This document shows, piece after piece, positions 17,746 through 25,509 of a stretch of DNA of 64,000 nucleotides. The stretch lies in contig CALUNL010000001.1 of NCBI GenBank assembly GCA_944322005.1, forward strand, positions 1 to 64,000. Reading direction: 5' to 3'. The stretch's first letter is position 1. Each line of letters starts with the position of its first letter. The notes under the pieces are model-generated. The model was not told the DNA's origin and ran no database searches. It was given only the letters and a program-made list of their open reading frames with translations. The stretch comes from an uncultured Alistipes sp. (GTDB lineage: Bacteria; Bacteroidota; Bacteroidia; Bacteroidales; Rikenellaceae). Made by a program: the position numbers and the translations under genes.

Positions 17746-18579
17746 ATGGCAACGACAGGAGATATCGTGCGTCGCATTGCCGACGCCATCACCGGCATAT
17801 ACGGCCGCGAGGAGGCGGTCGCCATAGCGCGTATGGTCGTCATGGATCGTACGGGCATGGATTTTACCCGTATGGCGCTCTCCTATGGCGAGGAGTGCAC
17901 CGTCGACGGCATGGATGCCGTGGTCGGGGAGCTGCAGCGTGCGCGGCCGGTGCAGTATGTACTCGGACATACGGAGTTCTGCGGTGCCGACCTGAAGGTT
18001 GACGAGAGGGTGCTCATCCCGCGTCCGGAGACGGCCGAACTCGTCGGACATGTCGCTGCGGCGGTCCCGGCCGGGGCGCGGATATTCGACGTATGCACCG
18101 GCAGCGGTGCCATTGCGGTGGCGCTGGCCATGGCGGTGCCCGGTGCTCGGGTGAAGGGCTCCGACATATCGGAAGACGCGCTGTGCGTGGCACGTGAGAA
18201 TGCCGTGCGCAATGGCGTGGAGGTGGAGTTCGTCCGCAGCGATGCCCTGGGCGATTTCCGTGGCGAAGGGAGTTTCGATGCGATGGTATCCAATCCGCCG
18301 TATGTCCCGCAGCGCGATTTGCAGTCGATGCGCGCCAATGTGAAGGAGTATGAGCCGCACGGAGCGCTGTTCGTGCCGGACGATGACCCGCTGCTCTTTT
18401 ACCGCTCGATAGCCGGCAATGCGTATGACATGCTCGTGCCGGGCGGCACGCTCTGGTTCGAGATATATGAGGAGTATGCGGAGGAGACATGCCGCCTGCT
18501 TCGGAAGCGCGGGTTCTCCGATGCGGAGTGGGTGGCCGATGCCAACGGAAAACCGAGAATCGTATGGTGCAGAAGATAG
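17746..18579 (+). CDS. prmC: Release factor glutamine N5-methyltransferase PrmC (HemK)
   Basis: A 277-residue methyltransferase that modifies the GGQ glutamine of release factors. The N-terminal helical domain ends at YVLGHTEFCG; the methyltransferase domain shows VLIPRPETAELV, FDVCTGSGAIAVALA and the catalytic NPPY at about 183-186 (MVSNPPYVPQ). The frame is open upstream into aroC, but ATG at 17746, two bases after the aroC stop, gives the family start. Its 3' end overlaps recX by 16 bases. Confidence 0.92.
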   Translation: MATTGDIVRRIADAITGIYGREEAVAIARMVVMDRTGMDFTRMALSYGEECTVDGMDAVVGELQRARPVQYVLGHTEFCGADLKVDERVLIPRPETAELVGHVAAAVPAGARIFDVCTGSGAIAVALAMAVPGARVKGSDISEDALCVARENAVRNGVEVEFVRSDALGDFRGEGSFDAMVSNPPYVPQRDLQSMRANVKEYEPHGALFVPDDDPLLFYRSIAGNAYDMLVPGGTLWFEIYEEYAEETCRLLRKRGFSDAEWVADANGKPRIVWCRR

Positions 18580-19112
18580 GGAATACAGGAACGGACGCAA
18601 CCGCAGGCGGCAGGAGGCCGGAACGTAGCGCAAAGAGTCCGGAGCAGGCGCTTTCGGCGCTTATGAGGCTGTGCGCACGGGCCGAACGATCGTCGGGCGA
18701 TGCATTGAGGCTGATGCGCCGCTGGGGATTGCCCGATGCCGATGCACGTCGTGTGCTCGCGCGTCTTGTTGCCGACCGTTTCGTCGATGATGCGCGATAT
18801 GCCGCGGCCTTCGTGCGCGACAAGATGAGGCTGAGCGGCTGGGGCGCATACAAGATACGGGCGACGCTCGCATCGAAGGGCATAGACTCCGGAACCATAG
18901 ATGCCGCCTTGTCGGAGGCGATGTCCGGAGCCGATATGCACGAACGCCTGTCGGCGCTGCTGTCGCGGCGCATGCGTAGCGTGAAGGCTTCGTCGCCATA
19001 CGACCTGCGGGCGAAACTTATGCGCTACGCTCTTTCACAGGGATACGACTGCGCGACGGCACGCGATTGCGTAGAGGAGCTCGTAAAGGTGGCCGATACG
19101 GATTTTTTCTGA
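18564..19112 (+). CDS. recX: Regulatory protein RecX
   Basis: A 182-residue RecX-family modulator of RecA filaments. The body has the family's repeated three-helix modules: SPEQALSALMRLCARAERSS, then LVADRFVDDARYAAAFVRDK and WGAYKIRATLASKGID. The start ATG lies inside the prmC end, an overlap implying coupled translation. recX is not beside recA here; it closes the lptB-aroA-aroC-prmC operon, an arrangement also seen in other Bacteroidales as far as I recall. The N-terminal 25 residues are low-complexity and the start could be slightly later. Confidence 0.82.
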   Translation: MVQKIGNTGTDATAGGRRPERSAKSPEQALSALMRLCARAERSSGDALRLMRRWGLPDADARRVLARLVADRFVDDARYAAAFVRDKMRLSGWGAYKIRATLASKGIDSGTIDAALSEAMSGADMHERLSALLSRRMRSVKASSPYDLRAKLMRYALSQGYDCATARDCVEELVKVADTDFF

Positions 19113-19171
19113 AACTTGTCTGCCCGGACGCCCGGCGCTGGGCGGCGGAGAAGCGGGTTTTGTCGCAAAAG

Positions 19172-19203
19172 TTTGTGCGATTTGATATTTTGTATTACTT
19201 TTG
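19172..19203 (+). promoter_or_regulatory. Promoter of tRNA-Arg
   Basis: TTTG (19172-19175), exactly 20 bases, then TACTTTTG (19196-19203): an almost ideal Bacteroidota promoter. The mature tRNA begins 22 bases after the -7 box. Confidence 0.8.
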
Positions 19204-19224
19204 TGACCGCCTTCGAGGCGGTTT

Positions 19225-19298
19225 GGTTCCGTAGCTCAGTTGGATAGAGCAACAGCCTTCTAAGCTGTGGGTCGCGCGTTCGAACCGCGCCGGAATCA
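19225..19298 (+). tRNA. tRNA-Arg (anticodon TCT)
   Basis: A full cloverleaf can be folded: acceptor GGTTCCG with CGGAATC, D-arm GCTC...GAGC, anticodon stem ACAGC/GCTGT around loop CTTCTAA (anticodon TCT, codon AGA), and T-arm GCGCGTTCGAACCGCGC. After the discriminator A the genome reads CCT, so the terminal CCA is not fully encoded. It has its own promoter and terminator. Confidence 0.96.
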
Positions 19299-19306
19299 CC
19301 TTGAGA

Positions 19307-19345
19307 CATCCCCCGATTTGCATTGCAAATCGGGGGATGGCCTTT
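19307..19345 (+). terminator. Terminator of tRNA-Arg
   Basis: CATCCCCCGATTTG (19307-19320) and CAAATCGGGGGATG (19326-19339) form a perfect 14-base stem, followed by GCCTTTTATTT. Confidence 0.9.
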
Positions 19346-19628
19346 TATTTCCCACCATCCGTGCAGACCCGCAATCCGCATATTTGGCCCTTGTCCGACA
19401 TCGCCGGTATGGCATAAAAGGCTCTTATGATGTCTGATATGTAACGCGGACAATACAAAAAAAGTCAAAAAATGTGCTAAAAAATCACAGCATGTGGTAC
19501 AACTGAATGGAATATATGATATCCTTGTATCCCTTTGAATTTTCAAGGCGGACTCCTGTATGGCATTGATCTTTTGCCTATATCGGGTTTTTGAATTTAT
19601 AGAAAATCAATTAAAAAATAGACATTGC
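19346..19628. other. AT-rich gene-free stretch upstream of the fimbriae-like cluster
   Basis: About 280 bases with no convincing gene, no clean TAnnTTTG promoter and no repeat of the tRNA 3' end that would mark an attachment site. The cluster's promoter presumably lies here but I cannot place it. The long antisense frame across this region is an artefact of the tRNA. Confidence 0.5.
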
Positions 19629-20081
19629 ATGAAAAGGGTGCTGCTATTGACTCTAATTGCTGTTTCCGGGTTTCTGCAGACTGCTTACGCCCAGGAAGCT
19701 GCCGACTCCGTATGCGTCTATTACAGAACCGGATACCGCTATGTCGAGCCCGGTTATCGCAATAACGGAGAGCGTCTCGACCGATTTGCTGCGGCGGTGC
19801 GACAGGCGGCGGAATCCGGCACCTTGGAACGCATAGTTGTTCAGGCCGGTGCTTCGCCGGATGGAACCCAGCGTGCCAATGACAGGCTGGTGATATACCG
19901 GGCCGATTCGCTGGCCTCCTATATTGTGCGAGTTACAGGTATTTCGGCTGATCTGGTGGAGAAACGGCCGGTTGGCATCATGTGGGACAAGCTGCGGGAG
20001 CAGGTTGCCGCCTCCGACATGTCATACAGGGATGAGGTGCTGCGGATTCTCGACAATGAACCATTGTGGACATTCGATTAA
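19629..20081 (+). CDS. N-terminal fragment of a DUF3575-type fimbria-associated protein (interrupted by stop)
   Basis: 150 residues: a signal peptide (MKRVLLLTLIAVSGFLQTAYA) then an OmpA-like segment with QAGASPDGTQRANDRLVIYRAD. It ends at TAA (20079-20081) after EPLWTFD. Reading through in the same frame gives DNRVIGGRKKTLMDLRGG and leads straight into the next feature, so the two were almost certainly one gene of about 460 codons. In related fimbrial clusters, as I recall them, this protein is a single chain. A G-to-T or similar single change (for example GAA to TAA) would explain it. The fragment keeps its secretion signal but lacks the membrane-barrel-like half. Confidence 0.7.
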   Translation: MKRVLLLTLIAVSGFLQTAYAQEAADSVCVYYRTGYRYVEPGYRNNGERLDRFAAAVRQAAESGTLERIVVQAGASPDGTQRANDRLVIYRADSLASYIVRVTGISADLVEKRPVGIMWDKLREQVAASDMSYRDEVLRILDNEPLWTFD

Positions 20082-20117
20082 GACAACAGGGTTATCGGCG
20101 GCCGCAAGAAGACTTTG

Positions 20118-21008
20118 ATGGATTTGCGCGGAGGACGCCCTTACAACTACATGTTGAGTCACTTCTTCCCTGATCTGCGTAACAGTGCGCTCGCGCTGCT
20201 CTATGTCCGGCGTACGGAACCGGAGCCTGTATCACAGTCCGTACAGCCCGACCAGACGCAGCCTGCTGCGGAAACATCACAGCCTGTACAATCGGCAGAG
20301 ACCATTCCGGCTGTACAACCGGATCAAACGCCGCATCCGACGCAGGGACCTTTGATGCAGCCGACGAATCCTGACACGACGGAACATGCGACGGACGCGA
20401 CCTCCGACACCACATCTGCCGTTACCGCCCCTTCACAGCCGCTGCCCGAGCAGGACGTACGGACAGCTCCGTCGGCCGAAGGGTGGCGTCCTGGAATACG
20501 TGTGAAGACAAACGCCATCGGGTGGGCAATGATGATGGTGAACGCCGCGGTCGAGATCGATATTTCGCGACATCTCTCCGTCAACCTGCCGATTTATTAC
20601 TCCGCGTGCAACTATTTCACGTCGAAGGTGAAGTTCAGAATACTGGCAACCCAGCCCGAATTGCGCGTATGGCCGCTTCGCAATCGCCGCTTCTTTGCGG
20701 GAGTCCACTTCGGTGTCGCCTCTTACAATCTTGCCTTGGGCGGCAAGTGGCGCATTCAGGACCATGCAGGAAACTCCCCGGCCTTGGGCGGCGGCATCAA
20801 CGTCGGCTATCGGATCCCGTTGGGCCGCAACGACCGTTGGAATGTCGAGTTTTCTCTCGGAGCCGGTATCTACAGTGCACACTACGACAAGTTCCGCAAT
20901 GAGGTCAACGGCGCTTACTCATCGACCGTACGCAAGACCTTCGTCGGACTGGATAACGCTGCCGTATCGTTCTCATATAAGTTTGACCTGAAAAAGACCC
21001 GGAAATGA
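20118..21008 (+). pseudogene. C-terminal fragment of the same gene, DUF3575 domain
   Basis: About 296 residues in the same frame as the preceding fragment, with a nominal ATG at 20118 but no signal peptide. It begins with MDLRGGRPYNYMLSHFFPDL, continues through a Pro/Gln/Thr-rich linker of about 80 residues (repeated QPDQT-like units), and ends in a DUF3575 domain (VKTNAIGWAMMMVNAAVEID to SFSYKFDLK), thought to form a beta-barrel-like outer-membrane module. Without a signal peptide it should not be exported if made alone. Its stop overlaps the next start (ATGATGA), so it could still couple translation. Confidence 0.7.
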
Positions 21009-22072
21009 TGAAACGGAATTTATTGAAGACGCTGTTTGCGGGAGGCTTGCTGCCGGTGAGCCTGCTCGTGGCGTGTGACGTGCACGAGTTTCCGATTCCT
21101 GTCGAACCGGAGAAGAGACAGGTCGTGTTGAACCTGTCATTTGATACGGACATGCCTGTGCATCAGGTCGTCGATGTCAGGACACGGGCATCGATAGACC
21201 CGCAGGATTACGACATGCGCTATACGGTGTGCATATACCGGGCGGATGCGGACGGGACGTTCGGCCGTGTGGAGGATGTGCGTACGGTGGTGGCGAAAGA
21301 CGATGTGACGGACCCGGATAACAGTATCGGGATAGAGCTTGAGGACGGCGACTATCGCTTTATCGCATGGGCTGACTATGTCGATGCCGGGACGTTGGAT
21401 CACAAGTTCTTCAATACGGATGATTTTGCCGAGATAGCCCTGCTTACGGACAGTTACAGCGGAGGGACGGAGTTCCGCGATGCTTTCCACGGAACGGCGG
21501 ATGCGACGGTTTCGGCCGGGACGGTTCCGTGTGAGGTTACCGTTCAGATGGAGCGCCCGCAGGCAAGATACAGGTTTGTGTCGACGGACCTTGCCGAGTT
21601 CATTACCCGCATGCAGGCCATTCGTGCCGAGCAGGAGGCGGCTGCGGCGCAGGAAGAGGGCAGGAATCCCGACCATGTGGACGAATCGGCGATAAATATC
21701 GACCTGAACGAGTTCCGTGTGGTTGTCCGCTATTCGGGCTATATGCCATCGGCCTTCAATCTCTTTACTGGCCAGACCGCCGATGCCGTTACCGGAGTGC
21801 AGTTTGATAGCAGCATAACCAAAACAAGCGAATCGGAGGCCGACCTCGGATTCGATTACGTGCTGGTCAATGGAGACGAGTCGTCGGTGCAGGTCGCTCT
21901 CGACATTTACGACCGTGACGGTACACCTCTTTCGAGTACCAGTCCGGTAGAGGTGCCGATAGCCCGTGGCAAACAGACGGTGGTGCAGGGCAAGTTCCTT
22001 ACTTCGGAGGCATCGGGCGGTATAGGCATCTCGCCCGGTTTCGATGGAGACTGGAACTATCCGGTCCAATAG
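21005..22072 (+). CDS. Fimbrillin-like (FimB/Mfa2-type) lipoprotein
   Basis: A 355-residue lipoprotein: the signal peptide ends LLVAC (Cys24). The body shows YTVCIYRADADGTF, DYRFIAWADYVDAG, then NTDDFAEIALLTDSY, features shared with Bacteroidales Mfa2/FimB-like and DUF6562 surface proteins that anchor or regulate fimbriae. Cys24 would be lipidated and the protein displayed on the outer membrane. ATG at 21005 or 21008 overlaps the stop of the DUF3575 fragment. It has no paired beta-helix or enzyme domain. The exact family is uncertain. Confidence 0.7.
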   Translation: MMKRNLLKTLFAGGLLPVSLLVACDVHEFPIPVEPEKRQVVLNLSFDTDMPVHQVVDVRTRASIDPQDYDMRYTVCIYRADADGTFGRVEDVRTVVAKDDVTDPDNSIGIELEDGDYRFIAWADYVDAGTLDHKFFNTDDFAEIALLTDSYSGGTEFRDAFHGTADATVSAGTVPCEVTVQMERPQARYRFVSTDLAEFITRMQAIRAEQEAAAAQEEGRNPDHVDESAINIDLNEFRVVVRYSGYMPSAFNLFTGQTADAVTGVQFDSSITKTSESEADLGFDYVLVNGDESSVQVALDIYDRDGTPLSSTSPVEVPIARGKQTVVQGKFLTSEASGGIGISPGFDGDWNYPVQ

Positions 22073-22081
22073 AAAAGACTA

Positions 22082-22098
22082 ATTGTACAATGTACAAT
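22082..22098. promoter_or_regulatory. 17-base palindrome upstream of the fimbrillin-like gene at 22130
   Basis: ATTGTACA-a-TGTACAAT is a perfect inverted repeat about one central base, in the 57-base AT-rich gap between two cluster genes and 32 bases before a start codon. It has the size and symmetry of a dimeric regulator's operator. Function is not shown. Confidence 0.5.
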
Positions 22099-22129
22099 AA
22101 ATATTTAAACTAATTTTAATCATAAAAAG

Positions 22130-24274
22130 ATGAAGAGACTGATTATGTTAATGACGGTTGCCGGACTGCTGACGGTAGCCGGATGTACGCGGAACGACTC
22201 GGAGCTTGTCGAGTCCGGTTCCGAAGGTATGGTGACTTTGAAAGCATGCCTTCCGCAGCAGTTTCAAACACGTAGTATCGGCGACGGTCAGACCGCGACA
22301 AAACTGACCTATGCCGTATACGAGGCAGGATCGACTACGCCGCTGCTTACGAGCGGCAGCGAGGGTGCGCCGGCCGTTGAGTTTGTCAATCTGCAGGCAC
22401 AGCTTTCGCTGCGGCTGGCTACCGGCAAGAGCTACGATATTCTGTTCTGGGCCGATGCCTATGGTCAGGATGGCGGGCAGAGCCCTTATACGGTCGATTT
22501 CGATGCACAGACCGTAACGGTCGACTATGCCTCGGCACTCTCCAACGACGAGACGCGCGATGCCTTCTTCGGCTCGATCAAGGGCCTTGTGGTTACGAAC
22601 TCCGTTTCGCAGAGCGTGACATTGGCTCGTCCGTTCGCACAGGTGAATGTAGGTGCCGATGATTTGTCCGATGCGGCAGCAAGCGGCATTCAGACGGACA
22701 ATATTTCGACCGCAATGTCCGTGACGAACGTACCTACGACGCTGAACATGTCTGACGGTACAACCTCGGGCAGCACGGATGTGACCTTCGCATCCAATGC
22801 CGTACCGACGGAGACACTGATCGTTTCGGGCAAGACGTACACCTACCTGTCGATGAACTACCTGCTCGTGGGTGCCGACAAGACTACGGCAAACTTCAGC
22901 TTCGAGTTTACGGACGGCGCGGCTACGGGCACCCGTACCTTCAGCAATGTCCCTGTTCAGCGCAACTACCGTACGAACATCATTGGCTCGATCCTGACAC
23001 AGAGTGTAGACTTCGATATCGAGATCGACCCGGGCTTTACGGATCCTGACCACGGCGTGTCGGCCCTGCTTGTCGCTGCCGAGAACGGCGGAACGGTTAC
23101 GCTGACTGAAGATCTTACTTTCGACAATGATATTACCGTTGCGGAAGGCAAGACTCTTACGTTGAATCTGAACGGCAACGATATCGTATTCGACAGCGAG
23201 GATCTGTATACCGGATTCTATGTTGACGGTGATATGGTCATCAACGGTACCGGCAGCATATCGTACAAGAACGGAGGAATCCTGATAGTCAACGAGACCG
23301 GCTCGCTGGTAATCAACGACGGCGTGTTCAGTTCCGATGTCAACTGCATACAGAACTATGGCGGTTCGGTTGTAATCAATGGCGGCCACTTCTCGGTATC
23401 GCAGATGGTAGACGGGTACTGGTATCTGCTCAACCAACTCGACTCCAATCCGGGAACCATCGTAGTCAAGGGCGGTACATTCGTCAACTACGACCCTGCA
23501 ACCGGCGATCCGGGTCGCGGCGGCAGCTTTGTGGCTGACGGCTACTATTCGAAACTCGTAAGCGACAACCCTAATACATATCAGATATTAAAGGGTGCAG
23601 AGGCCTCTTCGGTAGACGACATAAAGGATGCCGTAGCCTCTGGAGAGCCGGTGATCACACTGACGGGAGATATTGCCCTTACTGAGGTTCTCTCTTTCTC
23701 GAAGGATATAACCCTTATAGCAGATGGCAACGTGACGTTGACTGGTGCACCGGTGTATTTCAGCGGTGAAAATACGGTGGTAAAGGGTGTTCGTTTCGAC
23801 AATGGTTCCGACGATTCGGGTAACGCTTCGGCTGTTTATGTGACGGGACAGAAATGCAAGAACCTGGTATTCGAGAACTGCGAGTTCACCAATGCGCAGT
23901 GGGATGCCATACAGCTGACGGACAAGGACGTTGAGTCCATTACGATAACCGACTGTACGTTCCGTAACTCGTTGGGTGCCGGTTATCGTTACATTCACCT
24001 CGAGCTGCGCAATGGCGGTGCATATTATGCCAATGCCAATGCCAAGCTTACGATAACCGGATGTACCTTTGAAAATGTATCCAAGGCATACTGCAAGGAC
24101 AGCGCCGTCACGATCTGCGGTTTCATGCATGACAACATGACTATCGAAAACAATGTCGTGAAGGGAGACGGGGCTGACAATATCACCGATTCGATGTTCT
24201 GGATATGTGACGGAACGAACTTCGGAAAGCTATTCTCCGCCGATGAGCTGAAGGTCATGTTCCGCTACGAATGA
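22130..24274 (+). CDS. Fimbrillin-like (DUF6562) lipoprotein with C-terminal beta-helix
   Basis: 714 residues. The lipobox VAGC (Cys19) gives surface anchoring. Residues about 25-290 are a DUF6562/fimbrillin-like domain (KLTYAVYEAGS, YDILFWADAYG, RPFAQVNVGAD, VQRNYRTNIIG). From about 310 the sequence changes to parallel beta-helix character: repeated rungs with Asn/Gly turns such as LTEDLTFDNDITV, GKTLTLNLNGND and GSLVINDGVFSSD, and a second set from about 500 (NLVFENCEFTNAQWD, ITGCTFENVSKAY) like pectate-lyase/NosD repeats. The N-terminal half is clearly paralogous to the next gene; only this one has the helix. The fold suggests glycan binding or a surface scaffold. No catalytic set is evident. 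Confidence 0.78.
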   Translation: MKRLIMLMTVAGLLTVAGCTRNDSELVESGSEGMVTLKACLPQQFQTRSIGDGQTATKLTYAVYEAGSTTPLLTSGSEGAPAVEFVNLQAQLSLRLATGKSYDILFWADAYGQDGGQSPYTVDFDAQTVTVDYASALSNDETRDAFFGSIKGLVVTNSVSQSVTLARPFAQVNVGADDLSDAAASGIQTDNISTAMSVTNVPTTLNMSDGTTSGSTDVTFASNAVPTETLIVSGKTYTYLSMNYLLVGADKTTANFSFEFTDGAATGTRTFSNVPVQRNYRTNIIGSILTQSVDFDIEIDPGFTDPDHGVSALLVAAENGGTVTLTEDLTFDNDITVAEGKTLTLNLNGNDIVFDSEDLYTGFYVDGDMVINGTGSISYKNGGILIVNETGSLVINDGVFSSDVNCIQNYGGSVVINGGHFSVSQMVDGYWYLLNQLDSNPGTIVVKGGTFVNYDPATGDPGRGGSFVADGYYSKLVSDNPNTYQILKGAEASSVDDIKDAVASGEPVITLTGDIALTEVLSFSKDITLIADGNVTLTGAPVYFSGENTVVKGVRFDNGSDDSGNASAVYVTGQKCKNLVFENCEFTNAQWDAIQLTDKDVESITITDCTFRNSLGAGYRYIHLELRNGGAYYANANAKLTITGCTFENVSKAYCKDSAVTICGFMHDNMTIENNVVKGDGADNITDSMFWICDGTNFGKLFSADELKVMFRYE

Positions 24275-24283
24275 CATAATGCA

Positions 24284-24307
24284 CCGGGCAGGCACCGCCC
24301 TGCCCGG
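24284..24307. other. GC-rich hairpin between the two paralogous lipoprotein genes
   Basis: CCGGGCAGG (24284-24292) and CCTGCCCGG (24299-24307) form a perfect nine-base stem, ten bases after one stop and 20 bases before the next start. A short U-containing stretch follows but no true T-run. It could be a weak terminator or an mRNA-processing/stabilising hairpin. Confidence 0.5.
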
Positions 24308-24326
24308 CGTTAAAAACAGTTTTTAT

Positions 24327-25271
24327 ATGATGAACCGTAATATTCCGATAGCGTTGATGGCAGTTTGCCTGCTTATTGGCTCATGCTCGAAGGGTGAGTC
24401 TTCCCAGACGCTCCCTGCGGAGACGCAAACCGTGACATTTGAGGCCGTGTTGCCAGATGGTGTCATGTCGAGAGCCTACGGAGACGGACTTACAGCCACG
24501 TGCCTGACGTATGCCGTCTATGAGGCCGGGAAACAGAGCCCGTTGATGACGAGCCGCATGCCCGGTGCCGCCGAGGTGACATTCGACAACAGAACGGCAA
24601 CATTGTCGCTCCGTCTGGCCACAGGCAGGGAGTATGACCTGCTGTTCTGGGCCGATGCCTACGGAGATGATGAGTCGAGCCCGTATGACATCGACTTTGA
24701 AACGCAGACGCTTACGGTCGACTATTCCGGCGCCATGTCTAACGACGAGCGGCGCGACGGGTTCTATGCCGTGGTCAGGAATCTGGCCGTGGAAGCCGAC
24801 CGCCCGGTAAGCCGGTCGGTAATGCTGACACGACCGTTTGCACAGCTCAATGTCGGGACCGGGGAGTCCGATATGGCTGCAGCCGTAGCCGACGGCCTGC
24901 GGGCGGAGACGCTGCAGACCTGGATGGAGGTGGCATCCGTGAACAGGTGCCTCAACCTCATGGATGGAACGACATCCGATCCGACGACGGCCATGTTCGG
25001 AGCACAGGCGGTTCCTGCCGGTACGTTGTCAGTCGACGGCAACACCTACGTCTATCTGTCGGTCAACTATCTGTTGGCCGGAACCGACCGGGGATCTGTT
25101 GACTGCACCTTCGGTTTCTCGGACGGAGCAAAGTCGGGAAGCCGCAGTTTCAGCTCGGTGCCCGTACAGCGCAACTACCGTACGAATGTCGTAGGGGAGA
25201 TTCTTACGAGCGGTACGGGGGCCGTCGTGATGTCGGTTAAGGCCTGCAACGGTGCGGAGACCGGACGGTAA
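24327..25271 (+). CDS. Fimbrillin-like (DUF6562) lipoprotein, paralog of the upstream gene
   Basis: 314 residues with lipobox IGSC (Cys20). It lines up along its whole length with the N-terminal half of the preceding protein: LTYAVYEAGKQSPL, LRLATGREYDLLFWADAYG, TVDYSGAMSNDERRDGFY, LTRPFAQLNVGTG and VPVQRNYRTNVVGEIL. It stops about where the neighbour enters its beta-helix, so it looks like a tandem duplicate without the extension. ATG at 24327 (or 24330) is chosen over an upstream frame that runs through the intergenic hairpin. A perfect terminator follows. Confidence 0.75.
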   Translation: MMNRNIPIALMAVCLLIGSCSKGESSQTLPAETQTVTFEAVLPDGVMSRAYGDGLTATCLTYAVYEAGKQSPLMTSRMPGAAEVTFDNRTATLSLRLATGREYDLLFWADAYGDDESSPYDIDFETQTLTVDYSGAMSNDERRDGFYAVVRNLAVEADRPVSRSVMLTRPFAQLNVGTGESDMAAAVADGLRAETLQTWMEVASVNRCLNLMDGTTSDPTTAMFGAQAVPAGTLSVDGNTYVYLSVNYLLAGTDRGSVDCTFGFSDGAKSGSRSFSSVPVQRNYRTNVVGEILTSGTGAVVMSVKACNGAETGR

Positions 25272-25320
25272 ACGGCATCAGTGAGCCGGATATGTTCGGA
25301 TATTCGGAATCAGCCGAAAG

Positions 25321-25358
25321 AAGCCTGCGCAATTATGATTGCGCAGGCTTCCTGTTCA
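25321..25358 (+). terminator. Terminator of the fimbriae-like cluster
   Basis: AAGCCTGCGCAAT and ATTGCGCAGGCTT pair perfectly over 13 bases with a TATG loop. The tail CCTGTTC is only modestly T-rich. Confidence 0.75.
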
Positions 25359-25458
25359 TACGCCATGTGTATGTGTGACGGCCGATGTCTTTCAGCGGTT
25401 TCCGGTGGCGGAAACCCAGTGCCGGAAGAGAATGCTCCGGCCATTTGCACATGGCAAA

Positions 25459-25488
25459 AAAAGCGGCACGATTTTTCGTGCCGCTTTT
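25459..25488 (-). terminator. Terminator of the CoA-transferase transcript
   Basis: On the minus strand AAAAGCGGCACG and CGTGCCGCTTTT form a perfect stem followed by more T residues. It begins about 20 bases past the CoA-transferase stop and probably ends the whole rimP-nusA-infB transcript. Confidence 0.9.
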
Positions 25489-25509
25489 CTGTCTATAGGC
25501 TCGGGCCGG

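Noticed and set aside
19025-19546. Long minus-strand reading frame between recX and the fimbriae-like cluster
   Set aside because: It reads antisense through tRNA-Arg and its terminator. The GAVRTRDPQLRRLLLYPTELRN-like stretch is the well-known false translation of a tRNA region, and the frame overlaps recX.
19225-25400. Attachment-site duplication flanking the fimbriae-like cluster
   Set aside because: I looked for a second copy of the tRNA 3' end (TTCGAACCGCGCCGGAAT) near the right end of the cluster and saw none, and there is no integrase gene.
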